Positions 23,508 through 35,570 of a stretch of 64,000 nt of DNA are shown here, in pieces (position 1 is the stretch's first letter; every line of letters begins with the position of its first letter). Both the position numbers and the translations under genes were made by a program. This stretch comes from Metopolophium dirhodum. Taxonomy: Eukaryota; Arthropoda; Insecta; Hemiptera; Aphididae. Location: contig NC_083560.1 of the NCBI RefSeq assembly GCF_019925205.1, positions 122,237,062 to 122,301,061 on the forward strand, read 5' to 3'. The notes below the pieces were generated by a model. The model worked only from the letters and a program-made list of their open reading frames with translations. It did not search any database and had not been told where the DNA came from.

Positions 23508-24841
23508 TATGCTAAAAATAAATATTATAGGTATAATGGACCATAGAGCGCGTGTTTTTTGTCGTGCTCTCGTGTTCAAATATTTTATTAAAATAAATAA
23601 ACAAAAAAAAAAACTAATAAAATTCGTGTCTAGATTACCGTCGTACCTATTATAATATATACGTTTAATTAAGCTTCATTATAAAAAATAATACGTTATT
23701 TACTATTTTGGTCCCGCGTTGTGCAAGCGGTTATTGTGTTTTGCGTGGTGTCGATGTTATTTTTTCCACCATAATTTAATATTCCATACGAATAATTAAA
23801 TAGGTTGTTTTTTTTTTTTTTTTACAATACCTACGTACTCGAATCGTGATAAAAGTTAATATTTTTTTAATAATTACTGTAATCATCGCAAAATGACCAA
23901 AATTGTGTCATACCTACACACGCACATTTATTTTATCAACATAATGTTAACTTGTAAATTAGGTATATGAAAATGCATAATATTATATTAATATGGTATA
24001 TAGGTACCATACCCTACCCGATCGGATAAGCCCGTCTTCTTAAGAAAATATTTCTCGATAGTTTTATACTATTTAAACCTACTCAAATTTCAAGTAGGTA
24101 TTTGCATGATAAGCATTAAATATTCAAATAATGTAAAAACTAAGTTTTATATATTAGGTATCTAACCTAAAAACTAATAAAACAATAAAGTAAGAATGAT
24201 TTTACGATATTTGTTATCTGAAAAAATCAATAGAACGATCTAAAAGTAGCATCGTTTTACATTAAAATTTAAATAATTTAGGCTTATAGATTTTTAGCAT
24301 TTGCGTGTTTTTTTTTGGAAAGTTGAACAAATACCAAGGTCAGATAAAAATACTATTCAGGATATTATAAATAATCTAAATCCAAAAATGTATTTTGCAT
24401 ACTTTAAGGTATTTGCTTATTAAACCATGATATTTACGTATAATCATGCTTTTTAAGGTTTTTCTTTTAATTATTTTGCAAAAAAAATAAATACAAAAAT
24501 TAAATTTCTCGTATTTTATATTTTAGTTTAATGTTGCTTATGATAAAAATGGTTCATTAGCGGCATGTCTGTATATATTTTTAATTTTATCTTTTCAATT
24601 AAACATTAACAAAAGTGATCTGAAAAGTGAAATGTTGGTGTTTAAAAATGTTATTGGTGATAGTATAAAGGACTTCAGTTTTATAAAAGAAAATTCAAAT
24701 GCTATTTTGTTTAGCTACAATACCCCCAACATTTTAGTTCTAGTAATGAAGAAGATTCAATATTTTAAAATAAATAAATTCTATATATGAATTTAAATTT
24801 AAAAATAAACATATATCCATTTTTACTTAAAAGTTTAAACA

Positions 24842-24873
24842 TAACTCATCAAAATGTTTGTTTTGATGAGTTA
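24842..24873. repeat. Perfect 13-bp stem hairpin
   Basis: TAACTCATCAAAA (24842-24854) and TTTTGATGAGTTA (24861-24873) pair perfectly around a 6-base TGTTTG loop. It sits in featureless AT-rich DNA. It is too short for a typical insect microRNA precursor. Confidence 0.8.
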
Positions 24874-25467
24874 GTTACATATTTTAGTACCTAGTAACAA
24901 AAAAATCATTTGATATTATCGTTTTGACGAAGACTTTTATCCTAACCAATTTTGACTTCAAGTTACCTTTAAACTTTAGCCCAGTGACGACTTTTCAAAT
25001 TTTCCGTTGTTGTTGGCCGGGAACAGCGTCACGCACCTAAAAAACTAGTCAAATAAATTCTAAATAATAATAGGTGATGATACATTGCTAAATGTCTTTC
25101 GAATTACTATGTTTTCATCTCGGTATAGACTATAGTATAACATCGTACTTCTCACAGTTTTGATATCGATCGTCTGATAGTATGAGTATATCATAATATT
25201 ATTATGCAATCTAATCAACAGGCTACAACAAAACGACAACCGATACACATATATCGTCCCAAGACGAAAACGGATCTCTACATGTCCTTTAGAAAAAATC
25301 GGGATGTGCCTCGCGGTGAATATGATTTCAGTTTCATATAGCGACCTAACCTCACTTAACCTAACGTCAACAACATTGAACATATTATTATTATTAATAT
25401 TACGAATTTTGTCACCGCGGTGTAACCGTCAATCGATACGAGGGTTTTCCGTGTTGTTTTCTTTTCT

Positions 25468-25578
25468 ATGAAAACAAATTTTGGCAGTGAAAGTGCTCCG
25501 GGAGTTTCTCGGCGTACATACGCAGACAAGGTGTTCAATCAATTGGAAATCGGACACAGACGTGGCACTTTGGGTTAG
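25468..25578 (+). CDS. Candidate small ORF in a CpG-richer patch
   Basis: An ATG frame of 36 codons reads MKTNFGSESAPGVSRR and then TYADKVFNQLEIGHRRG before a TAG. It is open upstream as well, to about 25429. Residue use looks protein-like and unlike the I/L/Y/N-rich chance frames elsewhere. However, two minus-strand frames across the same bases are equally open, so the balanced base composition alone could explain it. It could be a first exon using an internal AAG/GTGTTC donor, a short ORF, or nothing. No family is recognised. Confidence 0.2.
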   Translation: MKTNFGSESAPGVSRRTYADKVFNQLEIGHRRGTLG

Positions 25579-26536
25579 GTTACCTATAATACAACCTACG
25601 ACTATCCACTCTGTATGCACTATATAATATAGCGTTTACGACAGACACGTAGGTACTTAACTCGTGTACACGCGTGTACAGACGGTGTAAAAACGCACGG
25701 AATTACTATTACAGTAGGTACCCACGCGTTACGCTTCACAAACTTTTCCGTGTTTTATTTCGCATGTTATTATAATATCGCGTGATGTGATTGTAACTAC
25801 CTATTAATATAATATAATATCATTATACATAATAATATTGCTGGTGCGGGTCGACGGCGGTCCATTTAAATTTTCAACGCTGTATAATGTGTTATCGCTG
25901 CCCTTACCGCCGCGCGCTATCTATACTGTTTCTAAAGACGTGAAAAGACTGAAGGTCCTCCTCAATGTATTTTCCACTTAATACAATATTAATTATCATC
26001 ATATTGAAAATACACATGGACGTTCATCGACTGGATCGACGGGGTGATCTTAAAATAATAATTGAAATTAATTACCATATTATTATAATTCTATTGAGAA
26101 TCGAAGCAGCATTGACAACATAATGATCGAGTTTCAAGTTCGTAAAAAAATATAATTTTTTTTTAACAATCGATTATGATTGGTAGGTAAATGATTTACG
26201 TTTTCCTAATGGATAATTTCACCCCTCCCTTCAATCAATGTCCAGAAACTTTCCTGGTTTATGTTGTACAAACATAATCGTCGTTTTGGTGGGATGAGGG
26301 GGCAACAGGCTATTCCTTTTTTTGTGTAGATCAAATGTTGTAACATTGACTTGCCACTGTTTTCAAAAAAGTAATTTAATTATGAACTAATCGCACAATA
26401 GCTTAATATGATAAATTAAAAATTGTTCATACCGATATACCACATATACAATTATATAACATAAAATGCAATTAATTAAAAAAAAAGAAAAATACTTGAT
26501 TTAATGGTTTCTAATTGTTGTAATTGTTGTATGCTA

Positions 26537-26540
<4 letters not shown>

Positions 26541-26634
<94 letters not shown>

Positions 26635-26657
26635 GTGTGTGCGTGTGTGTGTGTGTG
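26541..26657. repeat. (GT)58 microsatellite
   Basis: About 117 bp of GT dinucleotides with two GC substitutions near the right end (about 26630 and 26642). It is the longest simple repeat in the window. A shorter GT run follows at about 26751-26764. Confidence 0.97.
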
Positions 26658-26689
26658 ATAGTTCGCGATCGATGTGACATTTTAGACGT

Positions 26690-26960
26690 CACCAAATAAG
26701 CTCGAACATATCGATTACACGTGCGGAAAAAAAACAACACAAGAGTCGCGCGTGTGTGTGTGTGTTCACTTTTGTCTGTTTTTGAATTGCGAACCTCTTG
26801 CGCAATGAGTAATGACCAACGGGCCAGGTCCGTATGCCACATACGACGCGTAAAAGCAGCTCACGGGGTCAGACACAATAATGCGACTCGCCCGACACGC
26901 GCGCCTTCGGATTGCGTACGACCGATATTTTAATCGTACGACGACGGCCGCGGTGGTATT
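26690..26960. promoter_or_regulatory. CpG-dense promoter-like island
   Basis: CpG dinucleotides are frequent throughout (roughly 22 in the 150 bases from 26821 by hand count), including CGACACGCGCGCC and CGACGACGGCCGCGG. The surroundings are AT-rich. The island immediately follows the long GT repeat. It lies about 1.3 kb to the left of the candidate plus-strand exon at 28214. Frames on both strands cross it, but none has splice or motif support. Confidence 0.4.
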
Positions 26961-27409
26961 TGCATTATATAACGCAGTGATCTATGTGCAATGTGAGTGT
27001 ATGCGAAGGTACCCATATACATTAGTATAACTATGTATCGTCTAGTGAGTCGACATCCAAAGTGTAACCCGTCGCAGACCGCAGTGTTATATGTTGTGTA
27101 TACAAATATAATAAAACGATTTCCAATGAAGAGCAAGTTAATGAAAAATATCAACTTGAGTTAGGTATGCCGACTGTTTGTCAACATTTGTAACGTTAAG
27201 TTGTTATAGCTATCGAATGCCTAATAGAACAAACAATGAGAGTTTAAATCTCAAGTAGTAAAGTTTCGATATGTAGCTTTACTCGGTTAAAAAAAGTTGT
27301 CTAATGTTTTTTTAATCACCGACTGGATGATAGTTGATTGATCACATTGTTTGTAAAACTTACATATTTTTTAAATAACTAACCATTTTATTGGTATTCG
27401 GTATTCCTC

Positions 27410-27823
27410 AAGAGGACGCTACCCATTCATTCGTTGTCTCCGTCCTACACACGGTACAACATAGAAAATTGTCATTCCCTAGTTTCAATAGTGTACTGTT
27501 AGTTTTTATATAAGAGTGAATTTACTATTATCAAACTTTTATGTAAGAACATTATCTGTACTTAAGCGTTGGTGATTTTTCAATATTTTAATTTTCAAGC
27601 AAGATATATGGGTATGTGAAATATTACATAACTTGCTTTAAAATTAAAATATCGAAAAATCACTGAATCTTGAGCACAGATGATGTCCTTGCCTAAAAGT
27701 TTGATGGTAGGTAAATTCACTCTAATATAAAAACTAACAGCACGCTATTGAAACTAATGAATTAAATGTGTTATGTCGTACGTGTGTTAGACAGAGATAA
27801 CAAATGCATGGGTAGCGTCTTCT
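27410..27823. mobile_element. Fold-back element, AAGAGGACGCTACCC family
   Basis: AAGAGGACGCTACCCATTCA at the left pairs with the complement of TGCATGGGTAGCGTCTTCTT at the right. Pairing continues inward for about 195 bp per arm, through AGTTTCAATAGTGTACTGTTAG, GAGTGAATTTAC and TGATTTTTCAATATTTTAATTTT and their mirrored counterparts. Arms differ by scattered substitutions. No coding frame and no clear target duplication. A half copy is at 12780-12960. Confidence 0.8.
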
Positions 27824-28213
27824 TATTGGACACTGTAGTGGTTTAAGCAATTATATATTATTAATTGTGATTTGTGAATACTAAACTATTGAATCAAGAA
27901 ATACTTTTTCATTGAATTTCTTTGTCTACTCCTTGATTAAACAACAGCAACAAATTAACTATTTTTTTATTCAAACCACAGATTTGTATAAACATGATCT
28001 ACGCTTAACGTGTATTACTTAACTATTATTTTTTCATATCAACTAAAAATAGCGCAGTTGTCTAAGTGGGAAATTATCCTAGCTCAAGAAACAACTAACT
28101 ACAATAGTAAGATAAAAAGCTTTAAAAAATTAGTTTTACCTTTATAACCAGTCGATTCCCGCCTTTGGTAAATTATAATATAAAGTCTCCGTATGAAAGT
28201 CAACATTTTCCAG

Positions 28214-28436
28214 ATATGAACGACAAGTGACGACCAATGGTATATTTGTTATCGATCGGTTTGTAAACCTGAAAATAGACGAAAACCGCCCTGCAAATAT
28301 TATCAAATCATTAAAATGTATTGTAGCGAACCATTTTATGATGAGTGGGATGGCAAACTACGCAGGAAAAGTTTCAATATTTTACAAACTAACAGTACTG
28401 GGAAGTGTAGTGACGTCTGCTGTGAATACTATGTAG
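28214..28436 (+). CDS. Candidate terminal exon of an unrecognised protein
   Basis: An acceptor-like ACATTTTCCAG precedes one base and 73 codons ending in TAG. The frame begins YERQVTTNGIFVIDRF, continues VNLKIDENRPANIIKSLK and ends TVLGSVVTSAVNTM. Residue use (balanced charged and small residues, few low-complexity runs) is more protein-like than the chance frames around it, and the local base composition is less AT-rich. The pyrimidine tract is weak and no upstream exon was found. The nearest promoter-like region is the CpG patch at 26.7-26.96 kb. I do not recognise a family; it could also be a remnant of a mobile element. Confidence 0.35.
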
Positions 28437-28585
28437 CCATATTATACATTTATACGATATGACCGATTTTGAAGAAATATTAATTTATTTCTTAATATTA
28501 CAACAATATTGACTAACTACGTACTCTTATGTAATTGGAAGATTGAAAATAATATAACTGTTTTTAGTTTATCAAACTTATTAGA

Positions 28586-28957
28586 CAGTTATCTAAGATA
28601 AAAATCTCACAGTTATCTAGATGAATTTATCCAGATAATGTAATTTATTAAACAGCTTTTATTTATTATAATTTATAGGTAGACAAATAAGTAATTTATT
28701 AAATAGGTGATTTTTACTAATAACTATGGACATTTTTGATAAAATACTATTAAGTTATTCTATATTTCTATGATCTTACAGAGAGTTCTATAAACCAATA
28801 TACAAAAAAATTATCCGATAATTTATCTAAATAAAAAAAAAAATTGTTCATCTTTATCTAGATAAATAAATAATTAAGTTATCTTTATCTAGATAACATT
28901 ATTATAATTTATCTTTATCTTTATCTAGATAAAACTATTTTTATCTCGGCTCAGCAC
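28586..28957. repeat. Cluster of TTATCTAGATAA palindromes
   Basis: Three perfect copies of the 12-bp palindrome TTATCTAGATAA (28854, 28885, 28921), one near copy (TTATCTAGATGA at 28613) and several half-sites (TTATCTAA, TTATCCAGATAA, TTATCTTTATCT) lie within about 370 bp. AGATAAAAATCTCAC near the left edge is loosely mirrored by TATTTTTATCTCGG at the right, so this may be another inverted-repeat element with iterated ends. Confidence 0.7.
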
Positions 28958-30334
28958 TGCGGCTATATACTAACATATAATAAATACAAATATTTTTAAT
29001 TTAAATTACAAGTATAATTTTATTATAATATATAGTAGACTGATTATTGATGCCGTGTGTTTATAGTATTAATTGTAATATTATATTATCGTTTAATTAT
29101 TTATGCAATAATAAATAAATCCAACGTAATTCATCCCTAACTGTTTAGGTGAGGAAAAAGTATGTGGATACTGCGCAGTTTGTACTTCCCACTTTTTTGG
29201 TAACAAAAATCCCTGCAAAGTCCCTAACGTATAGTGTATAGGAGTTTCAATAGGGGTTGACATTTTTCAGTTATACGTTTCGGGGATATCCGGAGTCTTA
29301 ACATAGCATTATTATATAGGTACCATTGGAGACGACTATAAGCAATAAGCGTCGCTAAGCAACCAATGCCAATTCTTATACAATACAATAATAAGCCCAT
29401 GCGAATAGGTAAAGTTCGGTATAAAAGAAACGTTGTAATTTAAGGTGATTTAACGAAATTGATTAATTCGTTTTAATGATAGGGTGATGTGTACCTGTGC
29501 GGTTCCATGTCTTGCCACACACGTCACGGCAACTAATCAAATATAAATAAATTACAACGCTATCTTTTATTTGTTTTATTATGGTTTCCGAAAATCCTAT
29601 TCGTATACAGCTGTTGTTGGAGGGTGGCACCACAGCCTACACGAATGGGTGAAAGAGTACCTATAGGTATATAAGGTATTCGTTTGAAATTCACTTATCG
29701 AATATACAAATGTACACACACGATGTACAAAGTATGATAGGTAGGTATATTCGTCAGGAACGCGATACACTGAGCATACTATCCGCGCCTACGTTTAGTG
29801 AAAATTGGTGCTTAAGAACCGTATGCTTTTAATTCCATATCTATTGTTGGATACTATTGATTACCAATTTCAAGTTATTACCATTGTAAGTTCAGCACTC
29901 ATTTATAGGTGACATTGGAGTGGACTGCAAAAAGCTACCAAGTTGTGTGAGAGCCTGCGTAAAACTTTCGTTTGGAAGGGCGATAAATTCGAAAATTCCC
30001 AAAATCAGTGAAATCAGTATAAATAGGTAGTAGAAATTGCTACTAAGGCATATTTTCCACTAAATTATCTTACAGATCACTGGAAACTTTTAGTATTATC
30101 TGTGTTCACATCTAAATCTAGAGGGTTGCTATGCATGACAAATTTAGAGATTTCTTAATTCTTATATAGCTTCAAAATTAAACCAAAATAAATAAATATG
30201 AAAAATGACACATCATTTTTTAACGAATGGTGTTCATCTTTATCGAGTTTATATCGCAAAAATATTATATTACGTACCTATATAGCTATAACTAAATATA
30301 TAACATTTAAAACTAACAATATTTAGGTTCGAGA
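28958..30334. other. Non-coding stretch
   Basis: No supported gene or repeat. Composition is slightly less AT-rich from about 29140 to 29640. Confidence 0.35.
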
Positions 30335-30875
30335 ATTATTTGGACGTCATGCGCTTAGGCGAATTACCTGTTTGCCCACATAATAAAAGTAATGTGTTTG
30401 GGCGAGTTTCTTATAAAGTGTTTGAGCGCAGAGCGATATATATGATACAATATAAAAGATAAAATTGTAAGTTTGTAAAGATAAAAATAATATAGGTACA
30501 AAATCCATAGGACATTTTATATCAATCTTAATATGGCACATAATTTCAATTTTTAATTACACACACTCATATTTAACTTACATATTATATTAATTTTAAT
30601 AATATTTTAACTTGATTTTCAATCATCTTAATTTTTAATCACATACACACAAAAAAAAACAATCCACTTTTAATCATACTCGTGGAATTCATGGACAACC
30701 CAAGTCCGTCAAAATGAGAGAGAAAACGGATTGATAAAATACAGCATATTAAAAAAAGATTGCCCAAACACATTACAATGTTTTAAAATCACTCGCCCAA
30801 ATGCATTATGCTAAATTTCCCAAACGCATTGCATTTTTTACAAATTTGCCCAAACGCAAACCGCCCAATTATTTA
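30335..30875. mobile_element. Inverted-repeat element with iterated CCCAAACGCATT motif
   Basis: The right end carries four spaced copies of a 13-bp motif: GCCCAAACACATT (30762), GCCCAAATGCATT (30795), TCCCAAACGCATT (30818), GCCCAAACGCAAA (30848). The left end carries the mirrored form in weaker copies (GCGCTTAGGCGAATT at 30351, AATGTGTTTGGGCGAG near 30390, GTGTTTGAGCGC near 30418). The interior is AT-rich and non-coding. Ends are approximate and no target duplication was identified. Confidence 0.65.
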
Positions 30876-33800
30876 AAGATTTCTGGGCGCAAAACATGTT
30901 CTGTCCGAAAAACCGCAAGACAATGAAATCAAAATTGACGGCGGCAAAAAGTAGGCAATACTGAACCACAGTTAATTTGCGTGGAAAACGTTGTCGTTGG
31001 TACCTACCTATTATAGCAGTCATAAAAAAGCACGTCGTTCACATGCATATTATTATTAATATTACATTGTATTAATACATTATTATGACACTGTCACTGC
31101 CTGTGAGGTAATAAATGGCGATTTGTAATGATTGTCGAAAACCGGCTAATTAGGGTATTATTCAGTATGGTAGTTGGCCGCCGATGGCGTACACGTCGCT
31201 GACCCTATTGTTGTGTTGGTACTTCCACGAAGCGAAAACAACTATTTTGCATGTACTACCTGTAGGCTATGGTCAGTGTCCAAATATGACACATTGACGA
31301 TTGACATAAAATATTATTATATTTTGTGCCGTGTTCGTGCGTATATTATTATTATTATTATGCGTACCTATAGTCAAACAGCCAGCCGTATATTATTATA
31401 TGCTCGAGGGTTCCGCAGGATGTGTAGGTTAAACTATTATACGTGTGTGGAAGTGCAATTTATATTTTATTCTTTTAACGTTACAATATTAATTAATAAC
31501 ACATAAATTATCTAATTAACGATATGGAGTGGGTAGCCTGGAGGGTTCTGGATTTGATGGGTTTAAAAATTGATTATTTCACTCTTCTTGAAATATTGCA
31601 ACGAAATAAATATTATGAAATATATTATGCAAATTTTTTTTTATACGTATATCATGATATACATAGATTAGTATATTGATTGGTTATTAATTTATTATAC
31701 ATGGCGTAAACATTAATAACGGATGATTTTTTAACGTTAATACTTAATAGCCATGGTCCAGGAATTACCTTGTTAATAATGGTCATAACTTAATAACTTT
31801 ATCAATTATTGAGTCTTTATTTTTCGTTTGGTCTCTTAGAGTCGAACGATGGCGTTAGGGATATTTTGAATATGTATGAATGCCTATTGCAATATTGCTC
31901 ATTGAGTAAGCACAAACATATTTTTTATTTTTTTTAGTAACTATAGCTACCCATGTTAATAATAAAAAGTAATAAAGTAACAGCTAATAGCTTATAAAAC
32001 GCAATAATTTAATTTTATATGACTGTTATAATTTGAAATAATTAACAAACTACAAACGGTGTTATAATATTTCCAGGCAGTACCTGAGTGGAGGTCCACG
32101 GGGAACCCCCCGAAATTTCTTCAATATGTCTTATTTTTAACCAAATATCAAAACCAAAATTCAATAAAATTACAATTTACATGTTTTAGACCCCTCCTCC
32201 CAAAAAAAAAAATTCTGGATAGATCCTTGATACATTTATAATAATGAGATACAATATACTAACACTATAGGTACCTAAGTGTTCACAACAAATACTAAAT
32301 AATACATATTATAAAATATAAAACCTTTTTATAATTCAGCTGTAAAATAGTATCAAGACTAACAACTAATTATGAGACAATTATGAGTTATGACTTAATG
32401 AGGTTATGTTCTATATTAAAATTGATTTATATATATATACAACGTATATACAACATATGTGGTGTTCAACATTGTACTGTTACAGTTTATCTTAGTTACA
32501 TACAATAAAGTATAAACATTATTCGTAAAACAATATGTTATACAAAAGAAAATATTTAACTTTTTTATTCAAGATTTCTTTTTCTTCTTTTTCGTATAAA
32601 TGAAATATTCAAATATTTCAATAAAATTAATTTCACGAAATTGTACAACCCTAAATATAGGAGTGGTAAATAAATATTACCTATATAGAATTGTCAATGC
32701 ATATTTTTTTTTTTATTGAGATAGGAACCAACACACACATATTTTATATCTCTATCTAAAGTAAACCAAAAATCACATGAATTATTTATCCAAAAAATGG
32801 ACGAAAATATAATTTATCCTAGTACGCGTAGTACGAGTGTACGACATTGCCATTTTATTTTTACAGCGCCCGCGCGTTGGCATTCGATTCGAACACACTT
32901 TTATTCAACCGTATACTTTATGGACATTGTTAGTACACAAACGCCGCCGTTAGTCAATAATATTGCAAGTATTAAAAAATAGAACTGTTATAAGCGCATT
33001 TCTCTTTTATTCTTTTTTTTTTTTGTTGTGCAGCGATGACGATGTAGTAACAATATCTTATTTATAATACGATTTCTTCTTTCGATCTAATTAAAAACAG
33101 AACCGTTTCATTACAGACAGGAAGTGTTGAAAAAATATATTAATAAATTCTTCAGTTTCCACGAACATTATTTGAAAAGAGTTGAGATTACTTTTAAACA
33201 AAATTACGAACAATAGATTCTGTAACTAGGTAACTACCAATCAATAGAGTGAAAACTCATATTTTATAACTAATTTCAATGTAGCCCTTATAATGATACG
33301 AAAACTGTTTTTAAAGTCCCTAGACCTACATATTGATTTACCAGTAGACAATCTTATAGTATATTTATTATACCAATCAGAACGACGTTTACTAACGTAA
33401 TTCTATATTTATCGTTTTTTTTTCAGTTTATAATATAAATCTAATAATTAGAACTTGCAGAAAAATACTGTGGTATTGTAATGTAATATACTAAATTATA
33501 ATTGAAGGTCAGGTACACCAAGTTTTGTTCGGCAATATTATGGGGACATATGCCCCCCCCCCCAACACACACACTCACAAAAATACTCTTATGTCTATGT
33601 GCCTATATATTTAAATATAGAAAATGCACAAATGGTAGTTAATCCGCAGCGTGGCGGAGTAAAATAAATATAATATATTACAACGTAGGTACCTATAATA
33701 TTAAGCCAGAACACATTTCACCCGATGATTTTTCGAATCGTATGTTCGTGTGTAAAACATTATTTTTAGACGTCATTACAGCTGTACACAACAGTTTGTG

Positions 33801-33949
33801 ACTTGCACAATGGTATTTCTCACAACCCCGTTTACCCTTGCTCAACAATAATAATATAATTGTTAATTATATTATTTTCACTCGTACGAAAACATCGGTG
33901 GGGTGCGCATACGGTTAATACCTACTCACATTCTCCTCACACTATCTCA

Positions 33950-33950
<1 letters not shown>
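30876..33950. other. Non-coding stretch with dispersed repeat remnants
   Basis: No supported gene. The segment 31690-32440 belongs to a dispersed AT-rich family (listed separately). At 32085-32220 a patch with GAGGTCCACGGGGAACCCCCC and CCCCTCCTCCCAAAA looks like the eroded end of another repeat. Confidence 0.35.
31690..32440 (-). repeat. Dispersed AT-rich repeat, minus-oriented copy
   Basis: On the minus strand it reads ATGACCATTATTAACAAGG, TAATTCCTGGACCATGG, then TTAACGTTAAAAAATCAT. This aligns with ATGACCATTAACAAAG, TAATTTCTGAACCACGG, TTAACGTTGACAAATCAT at 35465-35525 and, more loosely, with GGTTATTCGTGAACTATGG at about 59432. Boundaries are approximate. Confidence 0.55.
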
Positions 33951-34020
<70 letters not shown>

Positions 34021-34021
34021 T
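33951..34021. repeat. (CT)n-(CA)n compound microsatellite
   Basis: About 29 CT units run directly into about six CA units. A short protein frame across it is purely repeat translation. Confidence 0.95.
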
Positions 34022-35150
34022 CCCTCTATTTTTAAATTTAAATTAATACAATGTGCAGTGCGTTAAACGAATCCAATACGATACATTCGAATAACGTTCA
34101 GAATATTGAATCGTTATGTGTAATATTATATTATATTTATAGCCGTAAAAGTATAGACATGCGATTTTTAAATTAAATCCTACATCTCGTATTCATATAC
34201 ATATAATACATAATATAAGTGTTAAAGTGTGTATCGGTGCAATGTGTATAATATATGTACGAGAATAACACCAGTTGGGCGTAACAATCGCGTATGCATA
34301 TAATATTGTGTACATATTTTTTTATTATTACTATTACTATACAACGCGTCGGTCCACGTGTATTATTCAAAGCTCCGTGTAACGTTTCAATTTTAAATGT
34401 TCCATATTTCAATTTATATATAGGCGGAAAGCCGTACAACTGCATAAGTATTGGACGTTTTTTTCATTTTGAAATTGGCACTGCGAAAAATGAATGTTCA
34501 CACGTACACAATAACCTGACGATACGATGATGATAATGATGGCAATTATGATAATAATATGAGTGATGACCGTCAAAACTTTTTGTCGTAGGTAGTGTTA
34601 TATTATGTACGCCCTCGATACAGGGTGTATCGCCGTGTATGTCCTTGTGACCCTGTGTACACCCACACACGTAGGTAATAAATAATAGTACTATAATAAT
34701 AATATGCCCTGCATTGAGCACTATAGACTATCGTGTATTCTTGTCTAAGCTTTTAGACTCACATTACTTAATAATGGGAATAAAAATGTTAACCTTTAAA
34801 ACGCGTTTGCATAAATTTTAGCTACTTAGATATATTAGGTAGGTATTACTTTTTAATAAACACTTTAGTAACTTTAATATGTTAAATGCAATCTATATAA
34901 TATTATATTACATAACTTATATTAATTTATACATATTTATAATACATAGGTCGCCATATGAACTTTATACACACTTAGTGCAGTATTTACGTACAAGTCT
35001 ACAAAAATATAAACTGGTTAATGCTGATACTGACACAATATATTTACAGGTAATAACAATTTTTGAGGACTAAGTCCATAACACACCATTGGGGTTTTAA
35101 AATTTCATGAAATTAATATATTGATATATAAAATTAATTTATACATAAAT
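34022..35150. other. Non-coding stretch
   Basis: No supported gene. Overlapping frames on both strands at 34173-34721 are mutual shadows without splice context. Confidence 0.35.
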
Positions 35151-35570
35151 ATAAAACAATTTAAACATAATAACCAATCATAATCTCATAAAACTTAAGG
35201 TCATAAGTCATAAATTCACTAGCATAACACATTTAAAAAAATAAAATAAAAGTGTATTGATGGTATTAAATATAATTATTAATGTGGGTGGTAGGGTAGT
35301 TACTAATTAAGTCAAAATATGCAAATACTAAATACTGCTATAACATACATTATATACAAGTTACAAACATTCCACCATAATTTGACTAAAATATCATATT
35401 AACGAAAATTAGAGACCCAATTACAGATAACTGATAACTTATAAGTTTTAAACATATTATAATATGACCATTAACAAAGTAATTTCTGAACCACGGCTAT
35501 ATTAACGTTGACAAATCATTGATTATTAATGTTTACAATGTATATATTTTACTATTCAGGTAATCAATAC
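35151..35570 (+). repeat. Dispersed AT-rich repeat, plus-oriented copy
   Basis: It contains AATCTCATAAAACTTAAGG, CATAAGTCATAAATTC and the ATGACCATTAACAAAG to TTAACGTTGACAAATCATT block. These parts recur at 58570-58640 with 59390-59480, and inverted at 31690-32440. Confidence 0.55.

Larger units (their letters stand above)
23508..26540. other. Mostly non-coding stretch with a CpG-richer core
   Basis: AT-rich to about 25000, with one perfect hairpin at 24842. From 25020 to 25960 composition becomes more balanced and several frames on both strands are open at once, so no single one is favoured. Short CCTAA/TTAGG-like strings occur at about 25346-25368 and 25573, too degenerate for a telomeric array. 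A small plus-strand frame at 25468 is listed separately. Confidence 0.3.

Noticed and set aside
25336..25585. CCTAA/TTAGG-like strings as a telomeric relic
   Set aside because: There are only two or three degenerate units on each side, too few to call an interstitial telomeric array.
26534..26842. 102-codon minus-strand frame
   Set aside because: Half of it is an HT repeat translated from the (GT)n microsatellite.
33860..34066. 68-codon plus-strand frame
   Set aside because: The core is an SL repeat translated from the (CT)n tract.
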